DNA of 64,000 nucleotides from NCBI GenBank assembly GCA_023409535.1, contig JAEYGZ010000048.1, forward strand, positions 248,001 to 312,000, read 5' to 3'. A program made the position numbers and the translations under genes. The stretch comes from Bacillota bacterium (lineage in GTDB: Bacteria; Bacillota; Clostridia; Lachnospirales; Lachnospiraceae). The notes beneath the pieces are model-generated. The model did no database searches. It had not been told where the DNA came from and worked only from the letters and a program-made list of their open reading frames with translations. This document shows positions 50,615-59,296 of the stretch, one piece after another (the first letter of the stretch is position 1; each line of letters opens with the position of its first letter).

Positions 50615-51226
50615 ATGGGAAATCAACACATCAGAATGCCGCAGCAGCAGCGGTCCATTGATAAACGAAACCGAATTATTGACGCGGGCTATCAATTATT
50701 CTGTGAAAAAGGATATTATAAAACAAACACTGCCGAAATTGCAAAGCTTGCCGGAGTTTCAACCGGTATCCTCTATAATTACTTTAAAGATAAAAAAGAT
50801 ATCTTTATGTATGTTATTGAAGTCTATGAAGACAATATCGCAATGCCAATTTATAATATGATCAGGCTTATGCCGACTCCCATTAATCAGGAAAACGCAA
50901 TACGCCAAACCATATTTGCTCTGGTTGAGACTCATTTTGCCAAAAAATCCGTACATGAAGGAATGTACGCTCTCTCTCATTCTGACCAGGATATCAAAAT
51001 TCTGTTCTATCATGTACAGTCCAAAATTGCCAATCAAATAGTTGAGCTTATGGAAGAAATGGGCATACATACAACCAACGCCTTTGAAAAAGCGCATATC
51101 ATTATGAATATGATTGAAAATATCAGCTTTGAATTTGTATATCAGCATCATGAATATTTAAATTATGATGCTATGGTAGACATAGCCGTAAAAACGATCA
51201 TAGGTATGCTTCACGAGGTATCATAA
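50615..51226 (+). CDS. TetR/AcrR-family transcriptional regulator
   Basis: A 203-residue dimeric repressor-type protein. The N-terminal helix-turn-helix is RNRIIDAGYQLFCEKGYYKTNTAEIAKLAGVSTGILYNYFKDKKDIF (residues about 18-64). The C-terminal ligand domain is all helical and has no recognised subclass. AAGGAGG lies 7 nt before the ATG at 50615. No neighbour on this strand is an obvious target; a transporter or lipid gene elsewhere is possible. Confidence 0.92.
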   Translation: MGNQHIRMPQQQRSIDKRNRIIDAGYQLFCEKGYYKTNTAEIAKLAGVSTGILYNYFKDKKDIFMYVIEVYEDNIAMPIYNMIRLMPTPINQENAIRQTIFALVETHFAKKSVHEGMYALSHSDQDIKILFYHVQSKIANQIVELMEEMGIHTTNAFEKAHIIMNMIENISFEFVYQHHEYLNYDAMVDIAVKTIIGMLHEVS

Positions 51227-51236
51227 AATTAAAGAA

Positions 51237-51277
51237 AAGAACCAATATGTAATTTATTCTTACACATATTGGTTCTT
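51237..51277. terminator. Convergent terminator between TetR and MerR genes
   Basis: AAGAACCAATATGT pairs with ACATATTGGTTCTT (14 bp). T-rich sequence follows on the plus strand and A-rich sequence precedes it, so it can serve both genes. Confidence 0.8.
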
Positions 51278-51288
51278 CTGTCTTTCTT

Positions 51289-52047
51289 TTAAAGACCGGT
51301 ATAAATTAACACGGCATCTCTTAAAAAGGCTGCCATTCCGGGCTGCTTCTTATCATAGAAGGCGGTAAAACGCTCATCCTCTGCATACATTCTGGCAACT
51401 CCGGCATGCGCCTCCTTACTGTAGTTACTCCAGGTATAGGTCAGCCATTGCTTATGAAGCTCTGCTGTCTTCTGCCCCAGTTCGCCTGCCGGATTACCGG
51501 TAGCAAAGGCTTTCTCCAGGGTGTCGAGAACCTCCTCACCCAGCTTTTCAAAGGCATCGTATTGTTCCTTTGACAGGTTCATCAGCTTCTGGTTTGAAGC
51601 CTCTACGGTTTCATCACCGTATTTTTCTCTTACTTCTTTACCGTATAACTCTTCATTTTCTTCAATAAGCTTTTTCTTAAAGCCTTGAAATTTCTCACTA
51701 TCCTGCATCTTACTTCTCCCTTCATGACTCTGTATCGTCTTTTCAACATTTGCGATCAAGAGTTCCAGTTGATGTTGTCTTGCAAGGAGTTTAGCCAGAT
51801 GCTCCTTCAGTGCGGCAGTTTCATTAAAGCTTTCTGAAGTTAGAATTTGATGGATCGTAGTCAAGTCTACTCCCATTTCCCGATATAGCATAATCTGCTG
51901 CAACCGGTCCACCTCGGCCTGACCATAGATTCGATAGTTTGATGAATTGATTCTAGCCGGCTTAAGAATTCCAATCTCATCATAATATCGCAGTGTTCTG
52001 GTGCTGACTCCAGCTATTCTGCTAAGTTTTTGCACTGTATATTCCAT
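51289..52047 (-). CDS. MerR-family regulator with TipAS drug-sensing domain
   Basis: A 252-residue activator of the TipA/Mta/SkgA type. The MerR helix-turn-helix is YTVQKLSRIAGVSTRTLRYYDEIGILKPARINSSNYRIY; a dimerisation coiled coil follows to about residue 110. The C-terminal TipAS domain (about 130-250) has KYGDETVEASNQKLMNLSKEQYDA and ARMYAEDERFTAFYDKKQPGMAAFLRDAVLIY. TipAS domains bind thiopeptide or other hydrophobic drugs. Its own promoter has the 19-bp spacer and dyad expected for MerR autoactivation. No efflux gene is adjacent. Confidence 0.94.
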   Translation of the reverse strand: MEYTVQKLSRIAGVSTRTLRYYDEIGILKPARINSSNYRIYGQAEVDRLQQIMLYREMGVDLTTIHQILTSESFNETAALKEHLAKLLARQHQLELLIANVEKTIQSHEGRSKMQDSEKFQGFKKKLIEENEELYGKEVREKYGDETVEASNQKLMNLSKEQYDAFEKLGEEVLDTLEKAFATGNPAGELGQKTAELHKQWLTYTWSNYSKEAHAGVARMYAEDERFTAFYDKKQPGMAAFLRDAVLIYTGL

Positions 52048-52069
52048 GCTTCAACCTCCTTACATCATG

Positions 52070-52100
52070 AGTCTACACCTTTACGCCGCGTAAATGTCAA
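52070..52100 (-). promoter_or_regulatory. MerR-type promoter with operator dyad
   Basis: Minus-strand TTGACA (52100-52095), a 19-bp spacer, and TAGACT (52075-52070). The spacer holds TTTACGC-G-GCGTAAA (52094-52080), a perfect 7-bp dyad, as in mta and tipA promoters. Confidence 0.85.
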
Positions 52101-52247
52101 TCCTGATTTTCAAATATTTTGTAAAATGAAAAGTTAATTTTAAAACTTATTAAAATGTTGAAATGCAGATAAAGCATCTCCGTAAAACTGCCTGGATTTG
52201 ATATACTCTATTTAATTTTATGCGTTGTCTAAACTTTACCTATATAA

Positions 52248-53021
52248 TTATATTCTGCACGCTGCCTTCATTTTATATACAAACTCCTCCACATAAGGAA
52301 TGCAATCCTTCCCATGCCTTCCAACCATATCAACAATCGCACTTCCAACGATAACACCGTCAGCAATGGCTGCCATTTCGCTTGCCTGTTCCGGCGTTGC
52401 AATTCCAAAGCCAATGGCGCAGGGAATATCCGTGACTTCCTTCACCTGCTGAAGCATTTCCTTCAGTCCCCTTCCCATTTCACTGCGAACGCCGGTCACT
52501 CCCAAGGAGGATACACAGTAAATAAAACCCTGCGCCTCCTTTGCGATTTTTCGGATGCGTTCCTTTGAAGTTAATGCAATCAGTGAGATCAGTATGATGC
52601 CATATTCCTCACAGTATGGCTTTAGCTCTTCCTTTTCCTCATAGGGCATATCCGGTACGATCAGGGCGTCCACTCCCACTTCATTGCACCGCTTCATAAA
52701 GCGTTCCGTGCCATAGGTATAAACCGGATTGATATAGGTCATGAAAGCAAGGGGAACATCACATTCCTTACGTAATTCTTCCACCATCAGAAATATCTTA
52801 TCCGTGGTTACACCGCCGGAGAGTGCTCGAAGGTCCGCTGCCTGAATAACAGGTCCTTCCGCCACCGGATCGGAAAATGGTATCCCAAGCTCAATCAGGT
52901 CTGCTCCAGCCTTAGCCATGCCCAGCACCAGCCTCTTCGTAGTCTCCAGATCCGGATCACCAGCGGTAATAAATGGTATAAAGGCTTTCTTTTGATAAAA
53001 TGCACGTTCAATTCTATTCAT
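52248..53021 (-). CDS. trpA: Tryptophan synthase alpha chain
   Basis: A 257-residue TIM barrel that cleaves indole-3-glycerol phosphate to indole, passed to TrpB. FITAGDPDLE and ADLIELGIPFSDPVAEGPVIQ are family motifs. The catalytic Glu49 of Salmonella corresponds to Glu44. The second catalytic residue, Asp60 in Salmonella, is Glu55 here (VAEGP), a variant I believe occurs in other Firmicutes. The start at 53021 overlaps trpB by 8 nt. It is the last gene of the trp operon; no clear terminator follows. Confidence 0.96.
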   Translation of the reverse strand: MNRIERAFYQKKAFIPFITAGDPDLETTKRLVLGMAKAGADLIELGIPFSDPVAEGPVIQAADLRALSGGVTTDKIFLMVEELRKECDVPLAFMTYINPVYTYGTERFMKRCNEVGVDALIVPDMPYEEKEELKPYCEEYGIILISLIALTSKERIRKIAKEAQGFIYCVSSLGVTGVRSEMGRGLKEMLQQVKEVTDIPCAIGFGIATPEQASEMAAIADGVIVGSAIVDMVGRHGKDCIPYVEEFVYKMKAACRI

Positions 53022-54198
53022 AGAGCTTTTCCCCCCTGTATCTTGCAATTGCCGCAACATCCTTATCCCCTCTGCCCGAAAGATTGATCACCATGATCTG
53101 ATCCTTACCCAGGGTTGGCGCCAGCTTCCTTGCATAAGCTACCGCATGTGCGCTTTCAATCGCGGGTATAATTCCTTCTGTTTTCGCCAGATACTCAAAA
53201 GCTTCCACTGCTTCCTGATCCGTTACCGGGACATATTCAGCCCGTCCGGTATCATACAGATTGGAATGCTCCGGTCCGACCCCAGGATAATCCAGTCCTG
53301 CCGAAATGGAATAAACCGGTGCGATCTGTCCGTATTCATCCTGGCAAAAATAAGATTTCATTCCATGAAATATCCCAAGAGAACCGGTGGATACCGTTGC
53401 CGCCGTTTTCTCCGTGTCAACTCCCAGCCCGCCTGCTTCACAGCCAATCAGCCGTACCTGTGTATCTTCAATAAATTCAAAGAATAATCCCATGGCATTG
53501 CTTCCGCCTCCCACACAAGCGATTAATACATCCGGAAGTCTGCCTTCCTTCTGAAGCAATTGTTCCTTAACCTCTTTTCCGATAATCTTTTGAAAATCAC
53601 GTACCATGGTGGGAAATGGATGCGGTCCCATTACAGAACCCAGTACATAATGGGTATCCTCCATCCGCTTTGACCACTCTCTTAGGGTTTCATTCACTGC
53701 ATCCTTTAGTGTCTGTGTCCCGGAGGTTACGGCGTGCACCTTGGCTCCCAACAGCTCCATCCGAAAGACATTGAGTGCCTGCCGCTCCGTATCCTCCTTC
53801 CCCATGAATATCTCACATTCCATATCCAACAGAGCTGCAGCTGTTGCCGTAGCCACACCATGCTGTCCCGCCCCGGTTTCGGCAATGATTCTTGTCTTGC
53901 CCATTTTCTTTGCTAACAGCACCTGGCCAAGAACATTATTAATCTTGTGGGAGCCGGTATGATTGAGATCTTCCCGTTTCAGGTAAATCTTTGCACCGCC
54001 CAGATCCTTTGTCATCTTCCCGGCATAGTATAACAAGGACGGCCTGCCTGCATAATCTCTCAGCAGCTCCTCAAGCTCCCTTTGAAATCCTTCCTCATTC
54101 TTATAATACTCATAGGCTTCCTCCAGCTCATTTACCGCATTCATCAGGGTTTCCGGAATATATTGCCCCCCATGGATACCGAATCTTCCTTTTGACAT
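53014..54198 (-). CDS. trpB: Tryptophan synthase beta chain
   Basis: A 394-residue PLP enzyme that joins indole and serine to make tryptophan. The PLP lysine is Lys85 in NHTGSHKINNVLGQ. ETGAGQHGVATATAAALL and ACVGGGSNAMGLF (phosphate-binding) are intact. It is the ordinary TrpB1 form. The start overlaps the trpF stop by 1 nt. Confidence 0.98.
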   Translation of the reverse strand: MSKGRFGIHGGQYIPETLMNAVNELEEAYEYYKNEEGFQRELEELLRDYAGRPSLLYYAGKMTKDLGGAKIYLKREDLNHTGSHKINNVLGQVLLAKKMGKTRIIAETGAGQHGVATATAAALLDMECEIFMGKEDTERQALNVFRMELLGAKVHAVTSGTQTLKDAVNETLREWSKRMEDTHYVLGSVMGPHPFPTMVRDFQKIIGKEVKEQLLQKEGRLPDVLIACVGGGSNAMGLFFEFIEDTQVRLIGCEAGGLGVDTEKTAATVSTGSLGIFHGMKSYFCQDEYGQIAPVYSISAGLDYPGVGPEHSNLYDTGRAEYVPVTDQEAVEAFEYLAKTEGIIPAIESAHAVAYARKLAPTLGKDQIMVINLSGRGDKDVAAIARYRGEKLYE

Positions 54199-54824
54199 TA
54201 TCCCACACTCCTTATCTTTGCTATTAATTCCTTTATTTTTGCTGCATCCTTGCAGCCTTCTGTTTCAACACCACTGCTGACATCAATCCCATAGGGAGCA
54301 GCCTGGCTTACAGCCCGCATCACATTCCCGTTATCAATTCCTCCCGCCAGAAAGAAGGGCTTATTAATCTCTGCAATCATTGACCAGTCAAAGCTCTCTC
54401 CTGCCCCGCCATACTGATCCTTTTTATAGGCATCAAATAATAAATAATCACTGCAGGTACTCTTTGCTTTTTCTATATCCTCTTTACTTTTTACTCTGAT
54501 TGCCTTGATGATTTTATTCGGTACCCGGCTCTTTAAGTCTTCCATATATTTCTCTGTTTCCTCCCCGTGCAGCTGGACAAGATCAATGGCACCTGCTTCG
54601 CACAACCGGAGGATCCTTTCCGGACGTTCATTTACAAATACGCCTACCGCGGCAATTGCCGGAGAAAGTCCGCGCTTAAGTTCTATCGCTGTAGAATCAC
54701 TGACCTGCCGGCGGCTCTCGGCAAAGACAAAACCGATATAATCTGGAAGATATTCATTTACCGCCTCAATATCCTTCTGTCTGCTTAAGCCGCATATCTT
54801 CACTCTTGTCACTGAACCGGCCAC
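54198..54824 (-). CDS. trpF: Phosphoribosylanthranilate isomerase
   Basis: A 208-residue TIM barrel. VKICGLSRQKDIEAVN holds the catalytic Cys, and FLAGGIDNGNVMRAV and GIDVSSGVET form the phosphate-binding end. It follows trpC by 24 bp. It is a separate gene, unlike the fused trpC(F) of enterobacteria. Confidence 0.96.
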   Translation of the reverse strand: MAGSVTRVKICGLSRQKDIEAVNEYLPDYIGFVFAESRRQVSDSTAIELKRGLSPAIAAVGVFVNERPERILRLCEAGAIDLVQLHGEETEKYMEDLKSRVPNKIIKAIRVKSKEDIEKAKSTCSDYLLFDAYKKDQYGGAGESFDWSMIAEINKPFFLAGGIDNGNVMRAVSQAAPYGIDVSSGVETEGCKDAAKIKELIAKIRSVG

Positions 54825-54848
54825 TCCTTTCCGATAACGGTAAAAAGG

Positions 54849-55688
54849 TTATCCCTGCCTCATCTGATGCAATAATTCCTTTTTATCACTGCTTCTCATC
54901 AGAGCTTCTCCAATCAGTACCGCATCCACACCGGCTTTTCTCAAGGCATTGACATCCTCCGCCGTGTGAATACCGCTCTCAGCCACGAACAATATCTCTT
55001 CCGGCACCAGCGTACGCAGCCTGATGCTGTTTGTAAAGTCAACTTCAAAGGTCCGCAGGTTACGGTTATTGACACCAATGATCCTTGCACCTGCCTGCAT
55101 CGCCGATATGATCTCTGTCTCGTTGTGTGCTTCTACAAGAGTAGAAAGACCGAGTGCATCACTTAAGGTTATCAGCTGATGAAGGGTTTGTGTATCAAGC
55201 AGGGAACAAATCAGCAATACCGCATCGGCACCGATCAGCCTTGACTCATAAATCTGGTATTCCTCAATGATAAAATCCTTGCGCAGCACAGGGACAGGAA
55301 CCGCTTTGCTAATCTCGCTTAAATATCTGTCCGCCCCTTGAAAATATTCGGGTTCCGTCAGCACAGAAATTGCATCTGCTCCTGCTTCAACATATTCCCT
55401 GGCGATATCCAGATAAGGAAACTCCCTGGCGATGACTCCCTTGGAGGGAGAGGCTTTCTTTACCTCACAGATAAATGCTGTTTGCTTCCTGCCCGCATTC
55501 GTGTCTAAGCTTAATTCCGTTCTTGAAGTCTTTCTCAGTTTTCTTTCAAAGGCAAAATCTTCCCGGCCGTGAAACTGTATGAGCCGGTCACCGTCATATA
55601 ATCGATCCTTCAGGTTCTTCAGGGGAAGCATATCCTTCGCCTTCTCCACCCGTTTTGCAGCAGCTTCAGCCAATCTATCAAGAATCAT
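54849..55688 (-). CDS. trpC: Indole-3-glycerol phosphate synthase
   Basis: A 279-residue TIM barrel. FICEVKKASPSKGVI, the lysine-containing VLRKDFIIEEYQIYESRLIGADAVLLI, and LVEAHNETEI and GVNNRNLRTFEVD are the family active-site blocks. It follows trpD by 3 bp. Confidence 0.97.
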   Translation of the reverse strand: MILDRLAEAAAKRVEKAKDMLPLKNLKDRLYDGDRLIQFHGREDFAFERKLRKTSRTELSLDTNAGRKQTAFICEVKKASPSKGVIAREFPYLDIAREYVEAGADAISVLTEPEYFQGADRYLSEISKAVPVPVLRKDFIIEEYQIYESRLIGADAVLLICSLLDTQTLHQLITLSDALGLSTLVEAHNETEIISAMQAGARIIGVNNRNLRTFEVDFTNSIRLRTLVPEEILFVAESGIHTAEDVNALRKAGVDAVLIGEALMRSSDKKELLHQMRQG

Positions 55689-55691
55689 CGG

Positions 55692-56708
55692 TTATCCCAG
55701 CCTTTCATTTGACTTTTGTATAAAGCGGTTTAGCTGATCCATTGCCTTGCCGCTGTCAATGGTCTGGGCTGCAAGTCTGACGCACTCCCGAAGGGTTATA
55801 TTATTATAGGTCATGTATAGGCAAACGGCGGAATTAAGCAGGACGATGTCTCTCTTCGGTCCCTTCTCCCCCCGCAGAATACTTCTTGCAATCTCTGCAT
55901 TATGGTCCGGATCACCTCCGACCAGCTCTTCCGGCCTGCAATAATCAAAGCCAAATTGGCGGGGATCTAAGAAGAAGCTGTTCACCTGCCCCTGGTTAAC
56001 CTCACACACGGTCGTTTTCGCACTCAGGGAGACTTCATCCAGACCGTCGTGTCCATGAACCACCATGGCACGTTTCACCCCCAGATTTGCCAAAACTCTC
56101 GCCATAGGCTCCACCAGATTCTCATCATAGACCCCAAGAAGCTGAAGATTGGCATTGGCCGGGCTGGACAGCGGTCCCAGAATGTTAAAGATCGTGCGGA
56201 CACCCAGGTCCTTACGCACTGGAGCTGCATATTTCATGGAAGAGTGATACATCGGTGCAAATAAGAAGCAGATACCGATTTCCCGCAGAAGCTGTTCGCT
56301 TCGTTCCACCGGAATATCAATTTTGACTCCCAGTGCTTCAAGAACATCGGCACTTCCGCATTTACTGGATACGCTGCGGTTGCCATGCTTTGCTACCGGA
56401 ATTCCTGCCGCGGAGATGAGAAGGGAGGATACTGTTGAAATATTAAAGGTAAACGCCTCGTCTCCTCCGGTTCCCACGATATCAAGAACATCTCCTTCGT
56501 GAGGCAGCTTCAAGCCGTATTTGCGCATGATCATGGCACAGGCTGTGATCTCATCAATGGTCTCGCCCTTCATTCGGATTGCGGTAATGAAGGAGGCAAT
56601 TTGTGCATTTGTGGCATTGCCGCTCATGATTTCATCCATAACCTCCTTGGTTTCCTCAAGGGTTAGGTTATCTTTATTCAGTAATCTGTAAATTGCCTGT
56701 TTTATCAT
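55692..56708 (-). CDS. trpD: Anthranilate phosphoribosyltransferase
   Basis: A 338-residue enzyme moving phosphoribose from PRPP to anthranilate. DIVGTGGDEAFTFNIST is the PRPP loop and KHGNRSVSSKCGSADVLEALG the second. The VHGHDGLDEVSL motif binds Mg2+-PRPP. It overlaps trpG by 4 nt and is not fused to it. Confidence 0.97.
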   Translation of the reverse strand: MIKQAIYRLLNKDNLTLEETKEVMDEIMSGNATNAQIASFITAIRMKGETIDEITACAMIMRKYGLKLPHEGDVLDIVGTGGDEAFTFNISTVSSLLISAAGIPVAKHGNRSVSSKCGSADVLEALGVKIDIPVERSEQLLREIGICFLFAPMYHSSMKYAAPVRKDLGVRTIFNILGPLSSPANANLQLLGVYDENLVEPMARVLANLGVKRAMVVHGHDGLDEVSLSAKTTVCEVNQGQVNSFFLDPRQFGFDYCRPEELVGGDPDHNAEIARSILRGEKGPKRDIVLLNSAVCLYMTYNNITLRECVRLAAQTIDSGKAMDQLNRFIQKSNERLG

Positions 56709-57286
56709 CCTCTTGTACCTCCGATTGATAAGAAATTACTCATAATTCTCTCACCCCGGGGTGTCAGGATGGACTCCGGGTGAAACTGCAGCCCGTAAAT
56801 TTCATACCGGCGATGCTTCACTGCCATGATTTCTCCTGCATCATCCTCTGCAATTACCAGCAGATCATCCGGTAAGGTATTCTTTTCCGCAATCAGGGAA
56901 TGATATCTTGCCGCCTGTATCACCGGAGGCAATCCCCGAAATACTTTGGCACCATTTGCTATATGGATGTTACTCTGCTTTCCATGCATCAGCTGCTTTG
57001 CATGAATGATTTTTGCACCGAATGCCTCACAGATTGCCTGGTGTCCCAGGCAGACTCCAAGGATCGGGATTTCCTCCTTAAGCTCGGTGATTACCTGTTC
57101 ACAAATTCCGGCATCCTTTGGATATCCCGGTCCCGGCGACAGGATGATATGGTCAGGCCTCAGTGCTCTGATCTCTTCTACTGTCAGCTCATCATTACGA
57201 ATAACCTTGATTTCTGCCCCCAGGCTTCCGGCAAGCTGAACCAGATTATAAGAAAAACTGTCATAATTATCAATCAATACTATCAT
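56705..57286 (-). CDS. trpG: Anthranilate synthase component II (glutamine amidotransferase)
   Basis: A 193-residue class I glutaminase supplying ammonia to TrpE. The catalytic Cys79 is in LGVCLGHQAICEAFG; the His-Glu pair is in LQFHPESILT. In some Firmicutes this protein also serves PabB; no pab genes are seen here. It follows trpE by 35 bp. Confidence 0.97.
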   Translation of the reverse strand: MIVLIDNYDSFSYNLVQLAGSLGAEIKVIRNDELTVEEIRALRPDHIILSPGPGYPKDAGICEQVITELKEEIPILGVCLGHQAICEAFGAKIIHAKQLMHGKQSNIHIANGAKVFRGLPPVIQAARYHSLIAEKNTLPDDLLVIAEDDAGEIMAVKHRRYEIYGLQFHPESILTPRGERIMSNFLSIGGTRG

Positions 57287-57321
57287 AATACTAACCCTTG
57301 CCTTTCCAGCAATTTATTCTA

Positions 57322-58776
57322 TTACTCGACCTCATTTGCCTTAAGAATTGCTTCTATCAGCGCCTTGGCCTTGTTCTCGGATTCTTCATATTCCCGCTCC
57401 GGAACACTGTCAGCTACAATTCCCGCACCAGCCTGTATAGATACCTTATCCTGCTTTTTCACAGCCATTCGGATGGCGATACAGGTGTCCATGTTCCCGG
57501 TAAAATCAATATAACCTACGGCTCCGCCGTAAATACCTCTTGGGATCTTCTCCAGCTCCTCAATAATCTCGCAGGCTCTGATCTTCGGTGCCCCGGATAA
57601 GGTTCCGGCAGGCAGCAGTGCCTCGATGGCATCCAAGGCATCCTTCCCCTCCCCAAGCTTACCCTCCACCTCTGAGGTAATGTGCATGATCCTTGAGTAG
57701 CGTTGTATTTTCATATAATCCGTAACCTTAACACCGCCGTACTCCGATATCATTCCGATATCATTTCGTGCAAGATCCACCAGCATATTATGCTCGGACA
57801 GTTCCTTCTCATCCGCCAGCAGCTCTGCCGCTAAGGCATCGTCCTCCTCCTTATCCCTGCCGCGCGGCCTGGAGCCGGCGATGGGAAAGGTGGATAATTT
57901 ACCGTCCTTTAAGCGGACCATGGTCTCCGGCGAGGAGCAGATCAGCTGAACATCATTACTCTTAAGAAATACCATATAGGGTGAGGGATTGGAGGTTCGC
58001 AGCACCCGGTAAGCATTGAGCAGATCCCCCTGATAATCCGTCTCAAAACGTCTGGAGATCACCGCCTGGAAGATATCACCGTCTACGATATATTCCTTGG
58101 TCTTTGTCACCATCCTGCAGTATTCCTCTTTGGTAATATTACAGATAAAGCTTGGTTTATCCGTAATCTCCTCTTTCACAAATACTGCCGGCTCAGTAAT
58201 AAAGCGGGATAAGTCCTCAAGATCGGCTATCGCTTTTCCGTAATTCTCCTTCACAGAATCGGTTTTCATATTTACGACAATACTGATTTTCTGCTTCAGG
58301 TGATCATAAGCGATCACCTTATCAAACAGCATCAGGTCAAAATCAGGAAACTCACTGGGGTCAAGCTTGAGCACCGGCTCCTTATAGCCAATCATACCAT
58401 AGGAGAAATAACCCACCAGCCCACCGGTGAAAGGCGGCATATCCTCCAGCTTTGGAGCCTTGTAATCCTCTAACAGCTTTCTTAACACCTCATAGGGGTT
58501 CCCCGAGGATACTGTTTGTCTTGATCCGTTCTCAATCGTGATCTGCTTTTCCTTACAGGTTACATGAACAATGGGATCAAAGCCCAGAAAGGAATACCTG
58601 CCCCATTTTTCACCGCCTTCAATGCTTTCCAGCAGGAAATAATTTCTGCTGATCTGCGACAGCTTGCGCAGTAAGGTAATCGGGGTAATGATATCCGCAT
58701 AGATTTCCCTGCAGATTGGGATAATGCCATAATCCTTTGCTAATGCTTCAATTTCATGAAAGCTTGGCGTTATCAT
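57322..58776 (-). CDS. trpE: Anthranilate synthase component I
   Basis: A 484-residue chorismate-using enzyme, first step of tryptophan synthesis. The feedback motif LLES is at residues 48-51, so inhibition by tryptophan is expected. The C-terminal part has ICNITKEEYCRMV, FQAVISRRFE, SPETMVRLKDG, PIAGSRPRGRDKEED and the metal site HNMLVDLARND. The start at 58776 has AAGGTG 6 nt upstream. It heads the trpEGDCFBA operon under a T-box leader. Confidence 0.97.
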   Translation of the reverse strand: MITPSFHEIEALAKDYGIIPICREIYADIITPITLLRKLSQISRNYFLLESIEGGEKWGRYSFLGFDPIVHVTCKEKQITIENGSRQTVSSGNPYEVLRKLLEDYKAPKLEDMPPFTGGLVGYFSYGMIGYKEPVLKLDPSEFPDFDLMLFDKVIAYDHLKQKISIVVNMKTDSVKENYGKAIADLEDLSRFITEPAVFVKEEITDKPSFICNITKEEYCRMVTKTKEYIVDGDIFQAVISRRFETDYQGDLLNAYRVLRTSNPSPYMVFLKSNDVQLICSSPETMVRLKDGKLSTFPIAGSRPRGRDKEEDDALAAELLADEKELSEHNMLVDLARNDIGMISEYGGVKVTDYMKIQRYSRIMHITSEVEGKLGEGKDALDAIEALLPAGTLSGAPKIRACEIIEELEKIPRGIYGGAVGYIDFTGNMDTCIAIRMAVKKQDKVSIQAGAGIVADSVPEREYEESENKAKALIEAILKANEVE

Positions 58777-58905
58777 GATTGTCACCTTATTTTTCATTGA
58801 TGGGATGAAAAATTCCTTTCTCTCATTTTTTAATAAAGAGGTGTGAATTATCGAAAGCACATCTTATGCTTCGCAGAGGAGGCATGCCAGCTTGCAAAAT
58901 TGCAA

Positions 58906-59215
58906 TAAAAAAAGCTCTTATCCCTGTAATTTACAGGGACAAAAGCTTATGCTTCTGCGGTACCACCCGGTTTGATGTAATTCTACATCCTCTCATTTTG
59001 CATACCATCATATGCACCCCGCTGATAACGGAAAGGGTTCCCGTAAGCTCCTACTTTCATGTGTTAAGTGACTCTTAAATTCAGATGTCATTCTGGCATG
59101 ATTTCTGGCTTCCCTCGCAAGTCCATTCAGAATTACCTTTGTAACCGCATTCTCACCCACAGCGGCTCTCTGGATACAAATAGTCAAACCTACTTCTCTT
59201 GCTCATCGGTTTCTT
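58906..59215 (-). promoter_or_regulatory. T-box leader (Trp specificity) of the trp operon
   Basis: Stem I carries the specifier codon TGG (59125-59123) in GAATGGACTTGCGAGGGAAGCC. The T-box motif ACCGGGTGGTACCGCAGAAG lies around 58972-58953. The terminator stem TCCCTGT / ACAGGGA with AAGCT / AGCTT extensions (58906-58946) is followed by TTTTTTT. Uncharged tRNA-Trp should favour the antiterminator and turn on trpEGDCFBA. Confidence 0.92.
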
Positions 59216-59226
59216 GTATTAACCGC

Positions 59227-59256
59227 ATTATACCAACGGACGAAATGAATTGTCAA
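59227..59256 (-). promoter_or_regulatory. Promoter of the trp operon
   Basis: Minus-strand consensus TTGACA (59256-59251), 18-bp spacer and TATAAT (59232-59227), right before the T-box leader. Confidence 0.85.
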
Positions 59257-59296
59257 GCAAATTATTTATATTTTTCAACTTATCAGATTTTAAACC

